From: CAIVAT01 sp964355945
GTDB lineage: Bacteria; Bacteroidota; Bacteroidia; Bacteroidales; FEN-979
Length of the DNA stretch: 64,000 nucleotides
Direction: 5' to 3'
Assembly: GCA_964355945.1 (NCBI GenBank)
Contig: CAYHGE010000006.1
Span: forward strand, 1 to 64,000
Part shown: positions 51,714 to 61,273 of the stretch, piece by piece
How positions within the stretch are numbered: position 1 is the stretch's first letter
Layout of the letters: each line of letters starts with the position of its first letter
Program-made: the position numbers and the translations under genes
The notes under the pieces: model-generated
Databases searched by the model: none
What the model saw: the letters and a program-made list of their open reading frames with translations, nothing else
Told to the model about the DNA's origin: nothing

Positions 51714-51983
51714 TTACTTTACTGCCGGTGCGGCAGTGGCATTTGCCTTGCGCATCAGTTTACTCTTCAGGTTGGCAGCCTTATTTTTGTGAATCACATT
51801 TTTCTTAGCCAGTTTATCAATTTGTGAAACCACCTTGGGAAGGTCTTTCACAATCGTTGCCTGATCTTCAGTTTCACGTAATTTCTTAACTGCATTACGC
51901 ACTGTACGGCCCTGATAGCGGTTTTGAGTACGTTTTGTTTTTGTGTTACGGATGCGTTTTTCTGCGCTTAAGTGATTCGCCAT
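51714..51983 (-). CDS. rpsT: 30S ribosomal protein S20
   Basis: 89 aa, basic and helical, with MANHLSAEKRIRNTKTKRTQ at the N-terminus and HKNKAANLKSKLMRK near the C-terminus, as in S20. It ends 5 bases from the convergent glsB stop. The promoter just upstream matches the Bacteroidota consensus. Confidence 0.95.
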   Translation of the reverse strand: MANHLSAEKRIRNTKTKRTQNRYQGRTVRNAVKKLRETEDQATIVKDLPKVVSQIDKLAKKNVIHKNKAANLKSKLMRKANATAAPAVK

Positions 51984-52011
51984 GATTCTTATTTGTTTTC
52001 AAATTGGGGTG

Positions 52012-52042
52012 CAAAGATACAATTTTTAAGCAAATTCCCAAA
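52012..52042 (-). promoter_or_regulatory. Promoter of rpsT
   Basis: On the minus strand TTTG (52042-52039), 19 bases, TATCTTTG (52019-52012), a full consensus match ending 28 bases before the rpsT ATG. Confidence 0.7.
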
Positions 52043-52084
52043 GTGTTATAAAAAAATAACCGCTCTTTTTCATGCTTTGCAGTA

Positions 52085-54466
52085 TTACCTGAAATTTACC
52101 ACGGTAATACCTGCACCTCCGGCTTCGATCGGGGCATCCCTGACTGATTTCACCTCCTTTTGCGATCGGAGATAATCACGTGTCACCTGCCTTAAAACAC
52201 CATTGCCCTTGCCATGTAAAATCTGAACCTGGGGGATGGAGCATAAAACCGCATCATCAATATATCGCTGCAGCAGTGCCAATGCTTCATCAACGCGATT
52301 TCCCCTTAAATCGAGCGTCAGCGTGAAATTTGTGAGTTTTGTATGGAGGTCATCGAAGTAGCTTTGAAAACGATGGGGTTTTGCATCACTGCCAATAATC
52401 CCGATCTTCAATGCTGGTGCGTGAGCCTCTTCAGGTTTTAACTTTTGATCCTTGCTTTTTGAATTTTGAATTTCCGTTACAGGTTCCTGCAGCAATTTCT
52501 CTTTTAGTTCAGAAAGCTCCACCCGAATCTCTTTGGTTCTCGCCTTCTCTGCCTGCGATTCACGAATTTCCTTTATGGTCTTTTCAATGAGTTTATTTGA
52601 ATTATCTAACATGGCCCTCGCTTCCTCCCTGGCCTTTTCGATGATCTCCTTCTTTTTGGATGTCAGCTCAGCAGTCAGTTTTTCATATTTACTGATCAGT
52701 TCGGCAAGAAAATCATCTGCAACTTTTAACTCTGTGTTTTTCTGGCTGATCTCCTGCTTTTCAACTTCCAGATTCTGTAACTCCCGGTCGAAATCGAGCT
52801 GGCTTTTCCCGGTTTTCAACTTGGCATGGGTAAGCACCTCATTCGGAAATCCGATTTCCTGGGCAATTTCAAGTGCAAAGGAACTTCCGGGTTTTCCCAT
52901 TTTCAGCTGGAACAGTGGTTTTAATTTTTTCAGATCATAAAGCATGGCTCCATTCACAATACCCTGTTCCCTGGCTGCCAGCAATTTCAGATTTGAAAAA
53001 TGCGTTGTGACCACCCCCATTGCCAATTTAACATTCAATGCTTCCAGGGTGGCTTCTGCAATAGCACCGCCAAGGGAGGGGTCGGTGCCTGTACCCATTT
53101 CATCGATCAGAAATAACGAGCAGTTATCGATGTGTTCAATAAAATATTTCAGGTTGATCAGTTTGGATGAATAGGTACTCAGATCATTGTCAATCGATTG
53201 CTCATCTCCGATATCAAGAAATATTTTATGAAAAATACAAAATTCCGAATCTTCTCTCACTGGCGGAAGTAATCCACACTGGAACATGTATTGTAGCAAT
53301 CCGACCGTTTTCAGGCAAACAGATTTTCCCCCGGCATTCGGTCCGGAGATGATTAAAATCCGTTGTTCCTGACTCAGGGAGATATCCAGCGGGGTAATCT
53401 CCCTCTTTTGTTTCCGGAGAGAGAGAAAAAGAAGCGGATGTATGGCCCGGTGCCATGAAAAAGCTACTTCTCCCGGGAGATCTTTACCCGCACTGCCCGG
53501 GACTGCTTTGGGGATTCGCGGCACAGGATGGTGAATCGGGTTTGTTGCATTGATCTCAATGGCAAACCGGGCTTTCGACCGGATGAAATCAATTTTTCCG
53601 AGGAAATGGTAGGCATGAATAAGCAGATCGATTTCAGGTCGCAAGGTGGTGGCAAATTCAATGAGAATACGCACGATCTCCCTTCGTTCGGCATAGTCGA
53701 GCTCCCTGATTTCATTGTTGGTCTCGAAAATTTCAGCAGGTTCGATATACACCGTCTGACCGGTGGCTGACTCGTCGTGGACGAATCCCTGGATTTTTCG
53801 TTTGTGGGTGTTGATCATCGGAATGACCAACCTGCCATTCCGGATGGTCACTTCGGCCTCATCAGGAGTCCACCCGTTCTGGCGCGCCAGTTTAAAACTT
53901 TGAACAATTTTATTTTCAACGGAGGACTGAAGTCTTGATTTTTCCTTCCGAATCCGGCTCAGTTCCTGCGAAGCCGAATCTCTGACCTCTGATTTATCAT
54001 CCAGAATGCGTTCAACCTGCAACACAATCGACTGGAGTACCGAACTTGCAGCAAGCGGTGAATAACCCTCGAAAGCCTCCCCGGAACTGCAAGCCAGGGC
54101 ATATAAGGCAGGAAACTTCTCATCTCTCTCTGCAAGAAATGAAAGCAGATCGGAAATGGTGGAAACTGACAGTTTTAGTTCTGAAAGCTGCTCTGTCTCC
54201 ATGTAAGTGCCCGGAATCCGGATTCGAAGTAATTCAGGAATGAGATCAAAATAATCCTGTGCCGGAAACTTCTCCTCAAATTGTAAAATCTCCTTTAATT
54301 CTGAGGTTTGCTGCAGACAGGTGTGTATTTCATCAGCATCTGTTGAGAATGACATTTTCCTGACCCAAACCCGTCCGAGTGAGGAGAGACAATAATCCTC
54401 AAGTAGCTGTCGGATTGTATCAAATCCGAGTTTTACTTCTATGTTTGCCGGGAAATTAGAACTCAT
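52085..54466 (-). CDS. mutS2: MutS2-family endonuclease/ribosome-rescue ATPase
   Basis: 793 aa. There is no mismatch-recognition domain I, which separates MutS2 from MutS. The core clamp/lever region (about 1-320) leads to the ATPase with ISGPNAGGKSVCLKT, the FLIDEMGTGTDPSLGG Walker B and TTHFSNLKLLA, then a long coiled coil (about 510-650) and a C-terminal Smr nuclease domain (about 715-793, LDLRGNRVDEAL, ILHGKGNGVLR). A linker stretch (about 662-677, QNSKSKDQKLK) is encoded by repeat-like DNA. The gene overlaps the end of the PBP gene by 11 bases, so they are co-transcribed. Confidence 0.95.
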   Translation of the reverse strand: MSSNFPANIEVKLGFDTIRQLLEDYCLSSLGRVWVRKMSFSTDADEIHTCLQQTSELKEILQFEEKFPAQDYFDLIPELLRIRIPGTYMETEQLSELKLSVSTISDLLSFLAERDEKFPALYALACSSGEAFEGYSPLAASSVLQSIVLQVERILDDKSEVRDSASQELSRIRKEKSRLQSSVENKIVQSFKLARQNGWTPDEAEVTIRNGRLVIPMINTHKRKIQGFVHDESATGQTVYIEPAEIFETNNEIRELDYAERREIVRILIEFATTLRPEIDLLIHAYHFLGKIDFIRSKARFAIEINATNPIHHPVPRIPKAVPGSAGKDLPGEVAFSWHRAIHPLLFLSLRKQKREITPLDISLSQEQRILIISGPNAGGKSVCLKTVGLLQYMFQCGLLPPVREDSEFCIFHKIFLDIGDEQSIDNDLSTYSSKLINLKYFIEHIDNCSLFLIDEMGTGTDPSLGGAIAEATLEALNVKLAMGVVTTHFSNLKLLAAREQGIVNGAMLYDLKKLKPLFQLKMGKPGSSFALEIAQEIGFPNEVLTHAKLKTGKSQLDFDRELQNLEVEKQEISQKNTELKVADDFLAELISKYEKLTAELTSKKKEIIEKAREEARAMLDNSNKLIEKTIKEIRESQAEKARTKEIRVELSELKEKLLQEPVTEIQNSKSKDQKLKPEEAHAPALKIGIIGSDAKPHRFQSYFDDLHTKLTNFTLTLDLRGNRVDEALALLQRYIDDAVLCSIPQVQILHGKGNGVLRQVTRDYLRSQKEVKSVRDAPIEAGGAGITVVNFR
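52435..52480. repeat. AT-rich repeat tract inside mutS2
   Basis: The plus strand reads CTTTTTGAATTTTGAATTT within this tract and about 25 of 29 bases match the intergenic copy at 48212-48240. It encodes an in-frame linker. Confidence 0.55.
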
Positions 54467-56747
54467 CGGTATCGATTACCTGCTTTTTCTTGCTGCCTTT
54501 TACCGGACCTGGTGTGGTTTCATCCCCACAATCCAGATCAACATCAAGTGGTTTGAGAGGGCGGTCGAAATCGCGTTTGCTGCAGTGGAGTTCCTGATCA
54601 CTGTATACACGCTGCATAAAGAGCCCCCAGATTGGCAAGGCCATGTTTGCTCCCTGCCCCAGCGTAATACTTCTGAAATGGGCTGCACGGTCTTCACATC
54701 CAACCCAGACACCAGTTACAAGGTCGGGAGTGATCCCCATGAACCAGCCATCGCTCTGATTTTGCGTAGTACCTGTTTTTCCGGCAATCGGATTGTCGAG
54801 GCCGTATTTATAACGTAACCTTACTCCTGTACCCCCATCCACGACTCCTTTCATCAGCTGGATCATCAGATAGGCCGTCTCCTCGCTGATGACTTCCTGT
54901 GATTTTGCGTTAAAGGTCTGAAGCACATTGCCATTTTTATCTTCAATCCGTGTGAGAAAGCTTGGTTCAATATAAACTCCCTTGTTGGCAAAAACGCTCA
55001 TCGCTCCAACCATTTCATACAAACTGATATCACAGGAACCCAGTGCGATGGAATATACCACAGGAATATCGCTGGTCACCCCCATTTTGTGAGCCATGGC
55101 CACCACCGCCTTGGGCGAGTACTTTCTGATCAACTGTCCGGAAACCCAGTTGTTTGAATTGGCCAGGGCCCACTTGAGGGTTACCTGCTGCCCGAGTCGC
55201 TCGTCACTGGCGTTTTCGGGCGCCCATACATCCCCGTTTCCCAGGTCGATCACAGGCTGCACGTTCGGGTAGAGCGAACAAGGCGATTCTCCTTCCTGCA
55301 TGGCAAGGGTATAGAGAAAGGGTTTGAAGGTAGATCCTACTTGTCGCTTGCTGAACTTCACATGATCGTATTGAAAGAACCGATAGTTGATTCCCCCCAC
55401 GTATGCTTTAACAAATCCGGTTAATGGATCCATGGACATGAGTCCTGATTGAAGGTAAAATTTGTAATAGCGTATCGAATCCATCGGTGTCATCACCGTA
55501 TCGATCTCACCCCGGTAGGAGAAAACTTTCATTTTCGTCGGGACCTTGAATTCCTGCATGATCTGGGCATCACTGAGCCCCTTCGTCTTGCAATGGTAAT
55601 ACCGGTCTGTTCTGCGCATGGCGGAAAACAGGAGATTGTCGGTCTCTTTTTTAGCCGAGGCTCCCTCAAATACGAAAGGAGCATTTGGAACGCCTTTCCA
55701 GTGTTTGAAAAAAGCAGGTTGCAACTCCTTACCAAGGTATTCTGTCATGGCTGATTCAGCATGTTCCTGCATGCGGTAATTTATTGTCGTATAAACTTTC
55801 AGGCCATCCCTGTATAGGTTGTAAGGTGTGCCATCTTCTTTTGGGTTTTGCATGCACCATTCTGCAAGAACTGTGCGGAGGTACTCACGGAAATAGGTGG
55901 CAATCCCGGTGGTATGATCCTGCAGACGGTAGCTGGTCATGTCAACAGGAAGTAGTTTCAGCGAATCAAAAACTTCTTCCGTGATATAATCATACTTCAT
56001 CATCTGGTGCATCACGGTGTTACGGCGCTCGAAGGCACGGGCAGGGTTGCGAACCGGACTAAACCAGGTCGGGGCTTTGAGAATTCCGATCAGCATGGCC
56101 GACTCTTCGACATCCAGCTGGGCAGGCTCTTTGTTGAAATAGGTTTTAGCTGCAGATTTGATCCCATACGACTGACTGCCAAAATCAACCGTGTTAAGAT
56201 ACATGGCCAGAATCTCATCTTTAGAATAGTTTCGTTCCAGTTTGACTGCCGTAATCCACTCCTTGAATTTGATGAGTACAGTTTCGAGGAATGACCGGTC
56301 TTGTTTACGGGGAAACAGATTCTTGGCCAGCTGCTGGGTAAGTGTTGACCCGCCTCCCTTGGAAGAACCTGAGGCCATTCCCCAGAAAACCCTGAAAATC
56401 GCAATGGCATCAATCCCTGAATGATCCGCAAAACGTGCATCTTCCGTAGCAATCAACGCATTGATCACATTTGGAGAAAGTTCCTGGTACGGAGTGTTGG
56501 ACCGGTTTTCTACATAATATTTTCCTAAAAGTTTTCCATCTGAGGAGATCACTTCGGTGGCCAGGTTGCTTTTTGGATTTTCAAGCTCCTCGAATGTCGG
56601 CATTTTTCCAAACAAGCCAAATGCTACTGAAACAAAAAAAAGGATGATTACCCCAACCAGAATAAAATAAGAGACCCAGAATTTTTTGAGGTATTTTTTC
56701 ATCTGAGCATTGCCGGAAAAAGATTCAGCCATTTTTTGCAAAATCAA
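54456..56747 (-). CDS. mrcA: Penicillin-binding protein 1A (transglycosylase/transpeptidase)
   Basis: 763 aa bifunctional peptidoglycan synthase. One N-terminal transmembrane helix (about 24-46), a GT51 transglycosylase domain with EDARFADHSGID (catalytic Glu) and GGSTLTQQLAKNLF, then a transpeptidase domain with the catalytic Ser472 in STFK, SNNW and the GKTGTTQNQSDGWF motif. Both enzymatic sites are complete. The C-terminus is a short basic and acidic tail. The start could also be the ATG at residue 6 or 16. It lies upstream of mutS2 and 20 bases downstream of gldH. Confidence 0.94.
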   Translation of the reverse strand: MILQKMAESFSGNAQMKKYLKKFWVSYFILVGVIILFFVSVAFGLFGKMPTFEELENPKSNLATEVISSDGKLLGKYYVENRSNTPYQELSPNVINALIATEDARFADHSGIDAIAIFRVFWGMASGSSKGGGSTLTQQLAKNLFPRKQDRSFLETVLIKFKEWITAVKLERNYSKDEILAMYLNTVDFGSQSYGIKSAAKTYFNKEPAQLDVEESAMLIGILKAPTWFSPVRNPARAFERRNTVMHQMMKYDYITEEVFDSLKLLPVDMTSYRLQDHTTGIATYFREYLRTVLAEWCMQNPKEDGTPYNLYRDGLKVYTTINYRMQEHAESAMTEYLGKELQPAFFKHWKGVPNAPFVFEGASAKKETDNLLFSAMRRTDRYYHCKTKGLSDAQIMQEFKVPTKMKVFSYRGEIDTVMTPMDSIRYYKFYLQSGLMSMDPLTGFVKAYVGGINYRFFQYDHVKFSKRQVGSTFKPFLYTLAMQEGESPCSLYPNVQPVIDLGNGDVWAPENASDERLGQQVTLKWALANSNNWVSGQLIRKYSPKAVVAMAHKMGVTSDIPVVYSIALGSCDISLYEMVGAMSVFANKGVYIEPSFLTRIEDKNGNVLQTFNAKSQEVISEETAYLMIQLMKGVVDGGTGVRLRYKYGLDNPIAGKTGTTQNQSDGWFMGITPDLVTGVWVGCEDRAAHFRSITLGQGANMALPIWGLFMQRVYSDQELHCSKRDFDRPLKPLDVDLDCGDETTPGPVKGSKKKQVIDTDEF

Positions 56748-56767
56748 ATATTTGAAAAGTCAACTGG

Positions 56768-57244
56768 TTACTGTTTTTCGATGCGCAAACCGATGTCATG
56801 GATTCCTTTCAGTTCATTGACGCGCATGGCTTGTTCCAGAATAAAACGGTAATTCCCTTTTTGTGTGAACCGGACATCCTTCTGAAACAAAAAATGGCTG
56901 AATTTCACACTTCCCATGCCAGATCCGAGCCAGCGGCCATCATAATCGGCAAGGGTCAATTCAATTGTGTCGCGGGCTACAAGTCCATCGGGGAACTCAG
57001 TATTCATAAACAGAAACAGGTTGCTGTATGGATATTCGGAACCATTGCGAACATTCAGATATACATTATAACGTGCAGACAGATCAGAAATTGCCACATC
57101 AAATTTTATCGTGTTTTTAACATCCCAAACCCCCTTTGTCAACACAGCATGCTCTTCAAATACACGTTTTGAGTCGCAGGAAACAAATACAGCCATGAGC
57201 AGAATAATCAGCAGATATATATATTTTTCCGGGCTCCGGTTCAT
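56768..57244 (-). CDS. gldH: Gliding motility lipoprotein GldH
   Basis: 158 aa. Signal peptide with lipobox VFVSC (Cys about 23) and then the family's RVFEEHAVLTKGVWDVKNTI start and the beta-rich body (YNVYLNVRNGSEYPYSNLFL, GMGSVKFSHFLFQKDVRF). GldH is a lipoprotein found throughout Bacteroidota and needed for gliding in Flavobacterium; it often occurs in non-gliding members too. Together with the T9SS-sorted protease it supports a type IX secretion setting. It is 24 bases from the ricT gene. Confidence 0.9.
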   Translation of the reverse strand: MNRSPEKYIYLLIILLMAVFVSCDSKRVFEEHAVLTKGVWDVKNTIKFDVAISDLSARYNVYLNVRNGSEYPYSNLFLFMNTEFPDGLVARDTIELTLADYDGRWLGSGMGSVKFSHFLFQKDVRFTQKGNYRFILEQAMRVNELKGIHDIGLRIEKQ

Positions 57245-57268
57245 GGCTCAGCTGATAAAACAGGTAGG

Positions 57269-58459
57269 TTATAAATGATCAAACCGGGTGAGGTCATCCT
57301 GAACGGCTCCACTTTCGAATGCTGTTTTTTTCTCAATGACTTTTGAGAACATTTCAAGTTTATCGGGCAGATTTCCCTTTTTATTCTCCTCCTGGATAAA
57401 AAAAACTTTTTCCACGGGAACAGGAATGAGGTTACTAAGATCGTTGATGTATGAATACCAGAGAATCTTCTGAAAGATGTCCGTCTTTTGATGAACAGCC
57501 TCTCCCTGTTTTAACTTTAACCGGATATCAGTGTTGGGAATACCCTTCATGGCATCAATGTATGTATCATATTCATAATTGAGGCAACACTTGAGTTTAC
57601 CGCACTGGCCGGCAAGTTTTTGAGGGTTCAGCGACAGTTGCTGCACTCTGGCTGAATTTGTAGTCACAGATTTGAAATCGCTCATCCAGGTTGAGCAGCA
57701 TAGTTCTCTGCCACAGGATCCGATGCCGCCAAGGCGGCTGGCTTCCTGGCGTGCGCCAATCTGCCTCATTTCAATCCGGACCTTAAATTCCTCGGCCAGA
57801 AGTTTAATCAATTCACGGAAGTCAACCCGGTCTTCTGCAGTATAATAAAAAATTGCTTTGGTGCAGTCACCCTGCAACTCCACATCATTAATCTTCATCA
57901 GCAAACCAAGATTATCGGCAATCTCACGGGCACGAAACATGGTGGTTGTTTCCATCTCAACCGCACCAATCCATTTTTCTATATCGGTCAGCCTGGCTTT
58001 CCGGTACACTTTCTTAATATCCTCAGAAGTGGATAGAATGTGCTTCCTGTTCAGCTGAAACCGAACCATCTCTCCTACCATGCTTACAATCCCGATATCA
58101 TGCCCGGGTGACGCTTCTACGGCCACAATATCCCCGACTACCAAATCGAGATCATTCGTGGTACGGAAATAATCTTTCCGGCTGTTTTTAAATCTTACTT
58201 CAACGATGTCAACAACAGCCATCTCCCCGGAAACAGGAATATCCTTCAGCCAGTCGTGAGAATCGAATTTACTGCAACGATGCTGAAATACGGCTTCATT
58301 GGTATGATATAATCTCGGTGAGTGGCAGCATCCCCGGCTCAAAAACGGATTATCAGGCATTTTCTCCTGTCTGAACTCGAAAATATCAGTTTCTTCGACA
58401 ATCAGATCCTCTGATTGGACTTGCTCCGGCTCAATTGGTATGTTTTCCTTATTCTCCAT
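57269..58459 (-). CDS. ricT: RicT (PSP1/YaaT-family) iron-sulfur complex subunit
   Basis: 396 aa. The PSP1 core (about 80-320) contains EVRFKNSRKDYFRTTNDLDL, RQIGARQEASRLGGIGSCG then RELCCSTW, and GQCGKLKCCLNYEYD, with the family's clustered cysteines. N-terminal CCHSPRLYH adds another pair. In Bacillus RicT joins RicA and RicF in a Fe-S complex that helps RNase Y. In Bacteroidota its role is less clear. It lies between gldH and alaS and is probably part of the same operon. Confidence 0.9.
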   Translation of the reverse strand: MENKENIPIEPEQVQSEDLIVEETDIFEFRQEKMPDNPFLSRGCCHSPRLYHTNEAVFQHRCSKFDSHDWLKDIPVSGEMAVVDIVEVRFKNSRKDYFRTTNDLDLVVGDIVAVEASPGHDIGIVSMVGEMVRFQLNRKHILSTSEDIKKVYRKARLTDIEKWIGAVEMETTTMFRAREIADNLGLLMKINDVELQGDCTKAIFYYTAEDRVDFRELIKLLAEEFKVRIEMRQIGARQEASRLGGIGSCGRELCCSTWMSDFKSVTTNSARVQQLSLNPQKLAGQCGKLKCCLNYEYDTYIDAMKGIPNTDIRLKLKQGEAVHQKTDIFQKILWYSYINDLSNLIPVPVEKVFFIQEENKKGNLPDKLEMFSKVIEKKTAFESGAVQDDLTRFDHL

Positions 58460-58474
58460 ATCCCTTTAAAAACC

Positions 58475-61138
58475 TTACAAAGTTACGAAACTTTTTGCCT
58501 TCTCAAGGGCCGCCGGTATTCCATCAGGATTTTTACCACCTGCAGTGGCGATATGAGGTTGCCCTCCTCCGCCACCCTGAATCTCTTTGGCCAGCTCTCT
58601 GATGATGTTGCCGGCATTAAGTTTTCGCTCCCTGACGATGTTTTCCGAAAGCATTACCGTAAGGGTGGCTTTTCCCTCCGCTGCAGTCGCCAAAACAAGG
58701 AAAAGGTCGGGGATGGATGCATTAAGTTCATACGCAAGATTTTTGACCATCTCTGCATCCAGATCCACCACTGCCGCGAGAAAATTGATCCCGTTGTAAT
58801 GGAGTACCTGAGAGGCAAACTCCTCCTTCAGCTTTTGTGCCTTCAGCTTGCCCAGCTCTGCAACCTGCTTTTTCAGTTCAATATTTTCATGAAGAAGGCT
58901 GTTTAATCCTTTCAGCAGCTCCTTTGGATTTTTCAATAATTCACTGATCCCTTCAAGGAGTGACTCCTGTGAAATCCAGTATTCTTCAGCCTTTACAGCA
59001 GTAATGGCTTCGATACGCCGGATGCCTGCGGCAATTGCACCCTCCGAAATAATTTTAAACTGGCCTATATGACCTGTTGCCCGAACATGTGTTCCTCCAC
59101 ACAATTCCACAGAAAAATCCGGATCAAAAACGATTACACGAACCTGATCTCCATATTTTTCGCCAAACAGCGCCATCGCCCCCATCGCTTTTGCCTGATC
59201 AATCGGCAGTGAACGCTCCTCCTTCAACACAATGTTCTCCCGGATTTTTGCATTAACAAGTGCCTCAACCTGAGCCATTTCCTGTTTGCTTAGTTTTGCA
59301 AAATGGGTAAAATCGAACCGCAGGCGGTTTTCATCAACCAAAGACCCTTTTTGTTCAACATGCGTTCCTATAACACTTCGCAACGCAGCATGCATGAGAT
59401 GGGTGGCAGAGTGGTTGTTTGCAAGCGCCCGGCGTTTGTCAAGGTTAATCCCGGCAGTTACTTTGCGGGTGGGGTCCGATGGCATCGACCTGGCAACATG
59501 GATGATGAGCTCATTTTCCTTCACCGTGTCGATGATCCCGATTTTCTCATCTGCTGAAATCAGCCAGCCGGAATCACCAACCTGTCCGCCCGATTCAGCA
59601 TAAAAAGGGGTACGGTTCAATACAACATGAAAGAGCTCCTCCCCTTTGGCCACTACTTTTCTGTATTTTGTTATCATTGCATCTGTGGTGACAAGGTCAT
59701 AACCAACGAATTCAGGCATTCCTGCCGATTCCACCAGTGTTATCCAATCGGAAGTATCAACCACCGCATCCTGCCGTGAACGGGCCTTCTGGGCTTCAAG
59801 TCCTTTAAAAAATCCTTCCATGTCAATGGTCCAGCCGATCTCCCTCGCCATCAATTCTGTAAGATCAATGGGAAAACCAAATGTGTCGAAGAGTTCGAAG
59901 GCAAAATTCCCTTCAACAACTCGTGACCCGTGACGCGTAACAGGTGACAGGCCTTCGCCCGCAGTATCCTGCAGGGGTGGGTCTACGTATGCATTAAACC
60001 GCTGGATACCTGTGGCCAGTGTGCGCAGGAACGCAGCCTCCTCTTCGCGTATAACATTGGTAATCAAATCTTTTTGAGTAACGAGTTCCGGAAAAATCTG
60101 CCCCATCTGACCAATCAGTACAGGGAGCAACTCATGAATAAAAGGTTCCTTAAAATCCAGAAATGCATAGCCATACCGAACAGCTCTGCGCAGGATTCGA
60201 CGTATCACATATCCTGCCTTGACATTCGAAGGTAGCTGCCCGTCGGCAATTGCAAAAGCAATGGCCCGCAAATGATCCGCTACCACCCGCATGGCAATGT
60301 CGGCCTTTTTGTCAGAGCCATATTGCACGCCGGCTTTCAGTGCCAGAGCCTGAATGATTGGCTGAAAAACATCTGTATCATAATTCGATTTTGTTCCCTG
60401 CAAAACCATGCAGAGCCGCTCAAATCCCATCCCTGTATCCACATGCTTCGCAGGAAGCTCAACGAGCTGCCCTCCCGACAGCCGGTTGTACTGGATGAAC
60501 ACCAGGTTCCAGATTTCAATCACATGAGGATCGCCCATATTTACAAGATCTTTTCCGGGAATTTTCGCCTTTTCAGCCTCACTGCGGATATCTGCATGTA
60601 TCTCTGAACATGGGCCGCACGGACCGGTATCGCCCATCTCCCAGAAGTTATCCTTTTTCGACCCCAGCAGGATCCGGTCTTCAGGAAGATGCTGCTTCCA
60701 GAAGTCAAATGCTTCGCTGTCGCGGGCAAGGCCCTCCTTTTCATCACCTTCAAAAATGGTGACGTATAAACAACTTTTATCTATTTTCAATACTTCCGTC
60801 AGCAGTTCCCACCCCCAGTCGATCGCCTCCTTTTTAAAATAGTCACCAAACGACCAGTTGCCAAGCATTTCAAACATGGTATGGTGATAGGTATCGTGCC
60901 CGACTTCCTCAAGATCATTATGTTTACCGGAAACTCTGAGACATTTCTGCGTGTCGGCCACCCGCTTGTATTTCCCCTCCTGGTTGCCCAGGAAAATGTC
61001 TTTGAACTGGTTCATCCCGGCATTGGTAAACATCAGGGTAGGATCGTTTTTAACCACCATGGGAGCGGAAGAAACGATGGCATGTTGTTTCGATTGAAAA
61101 AAATCGAGAAAAGTCTTGCGGATAACGGTACTATTCAT
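58475..61138 (-). CDS. alaS: Alanyl-tRNA synthetase, with a small repeat-derived insertion
   Basis: 887 aa. Catalytic core at the N-terminus (SAPMVVKNDPTLMFTNAGMN, then GNWSFGDYFKKEAI), a helical tRNA-recognition region (about 250-460), the editing domain with HSATHLMHAALR and CGGTHVRATG (zinc-binding residues), a coiled coil and the C-terminal GGGGGQPHIATAGG. Near 382-406 an unusual segment (PPLQDTAGEGLSPVTRHGS) precedes the normal VVEGNFAFELFDTFGF; it is encoded by GTGAC-type repeat DNA at about 59925-59992. All active-site motifs are intact, so it should be functional. Confidence 0.95.
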   Translation of the reverse strand: MNSTVIRKTFLDFFQSKQHAIVSSAPMVVKNDPTLMFTNAGMNQFKDIFLGNQEGKYKRVADTQKCLRVSGKHNDLEEVGHDTYHHTMFEMLGNWSFGDYFKKEAIDWGWELLTEVLKIDKSCLYVTIFEGDEKEGLARDSEAFDFWKQHLPEDRILLGSKKDNFWEMGDTGPCGPCSEIHADIRSEAEKAKIPGKDLVNMGDPHVIEIWNLVFIQYNRLSGGQLVELPAKHVDTGMGFERLCMVLQGTKSNYDTDVFQPIIQALALKAGVQYGSDKKADIAMRVVADHLRAIAFAIADGQLPSNVKAGYVIRRILRRAVRYGYAFLDFKEPFIHELLPVLIGQMGQIFPELVTQKDLITNVIREEEAAFLRTLATGIQRFNAYVDPPLQDTAGEGLSPVTRHGSRVVEGNFAFELFDTFGFPIDLTELMAREIGWTIDMEGFFKGLEAQKARSRQDAVVDTSDWITLVESAGMPEFVGYDLVTTDAMITKYRKVVAKGEELFHVVLNRTPFYAESGGQVGDSGWLISADEKIGIIDTVKENELIIHVARSMPSDPTRKVTAGINLDKRRALANNHSATHLMHAALRSVIGTHVEQKGSLVDENRLRFDFTHFAKLSKQEMAQVEALVNAKIRENIVLKEERSLPIDQAKAMGAMALFGEKYGDQVRVIVFDPDFSVELCGGTHVRATGHIGQFKIISEGAIAAGIRRIEAITAVKAEEYWISQESLLEGISELLKNPKELLKGLNSLLHENIELKKQVAELGKLKAQKLKEEFASQVLHYNGINFLAAVVDLDAEMVKNLAYELNASIPDLFLVLATAAEGKATLTVMLSENIVRERKLNAGNIIRELAKEIQGGGGGQPHIATAGGKNPDGIPAALEKAKSFVTL
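59920..59992. repeat. GTGAC-type repeat tract inside alaS
   Basis: The plus strand contains CGTGACCCGTGACGCGTAAC and then AGGTGACAGG, degenerate units of a kind seen in intergenic DNA. It encodes in frame an insert in AlaS. Confidence 0.6.
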
Positions 61139-61201
61139 CTAATTATTTTATTAACAAGTCATTAACATTCTTTAACATTTTTTAAACGGCAAAAGCGACT
61201 G

Positions 61202-61209
61202 CAAAGTTA
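61202..61209 (-). promoter_or_regulatory. Putative -7 element for alaS
   Basis: CAAAGTTA on the plus strand is TAACTTTG on the minus strand (TAnnTTTG), about 64 bases before the alaS ATG. No clear -33 box. Confidence 0.4.
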
Positions 61210-61219
61210 ATTATTTACT

Positions 61220-61227
61220 TAATTTTG
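61220..61227 (+). promoter_or_regulatory. Putative -7 element for the M23 peptidase gene
   Basis: TAATTTTG matches TAnnTTTG, 46 bases before the ATG at 61274, divergent from the alaS element. Confidence 0.4.
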
Positions 61228-61273
61228 TAGCTGTTAGCCAGCCTGTTTTGAATAATTCTTTATTTACCTGTTG

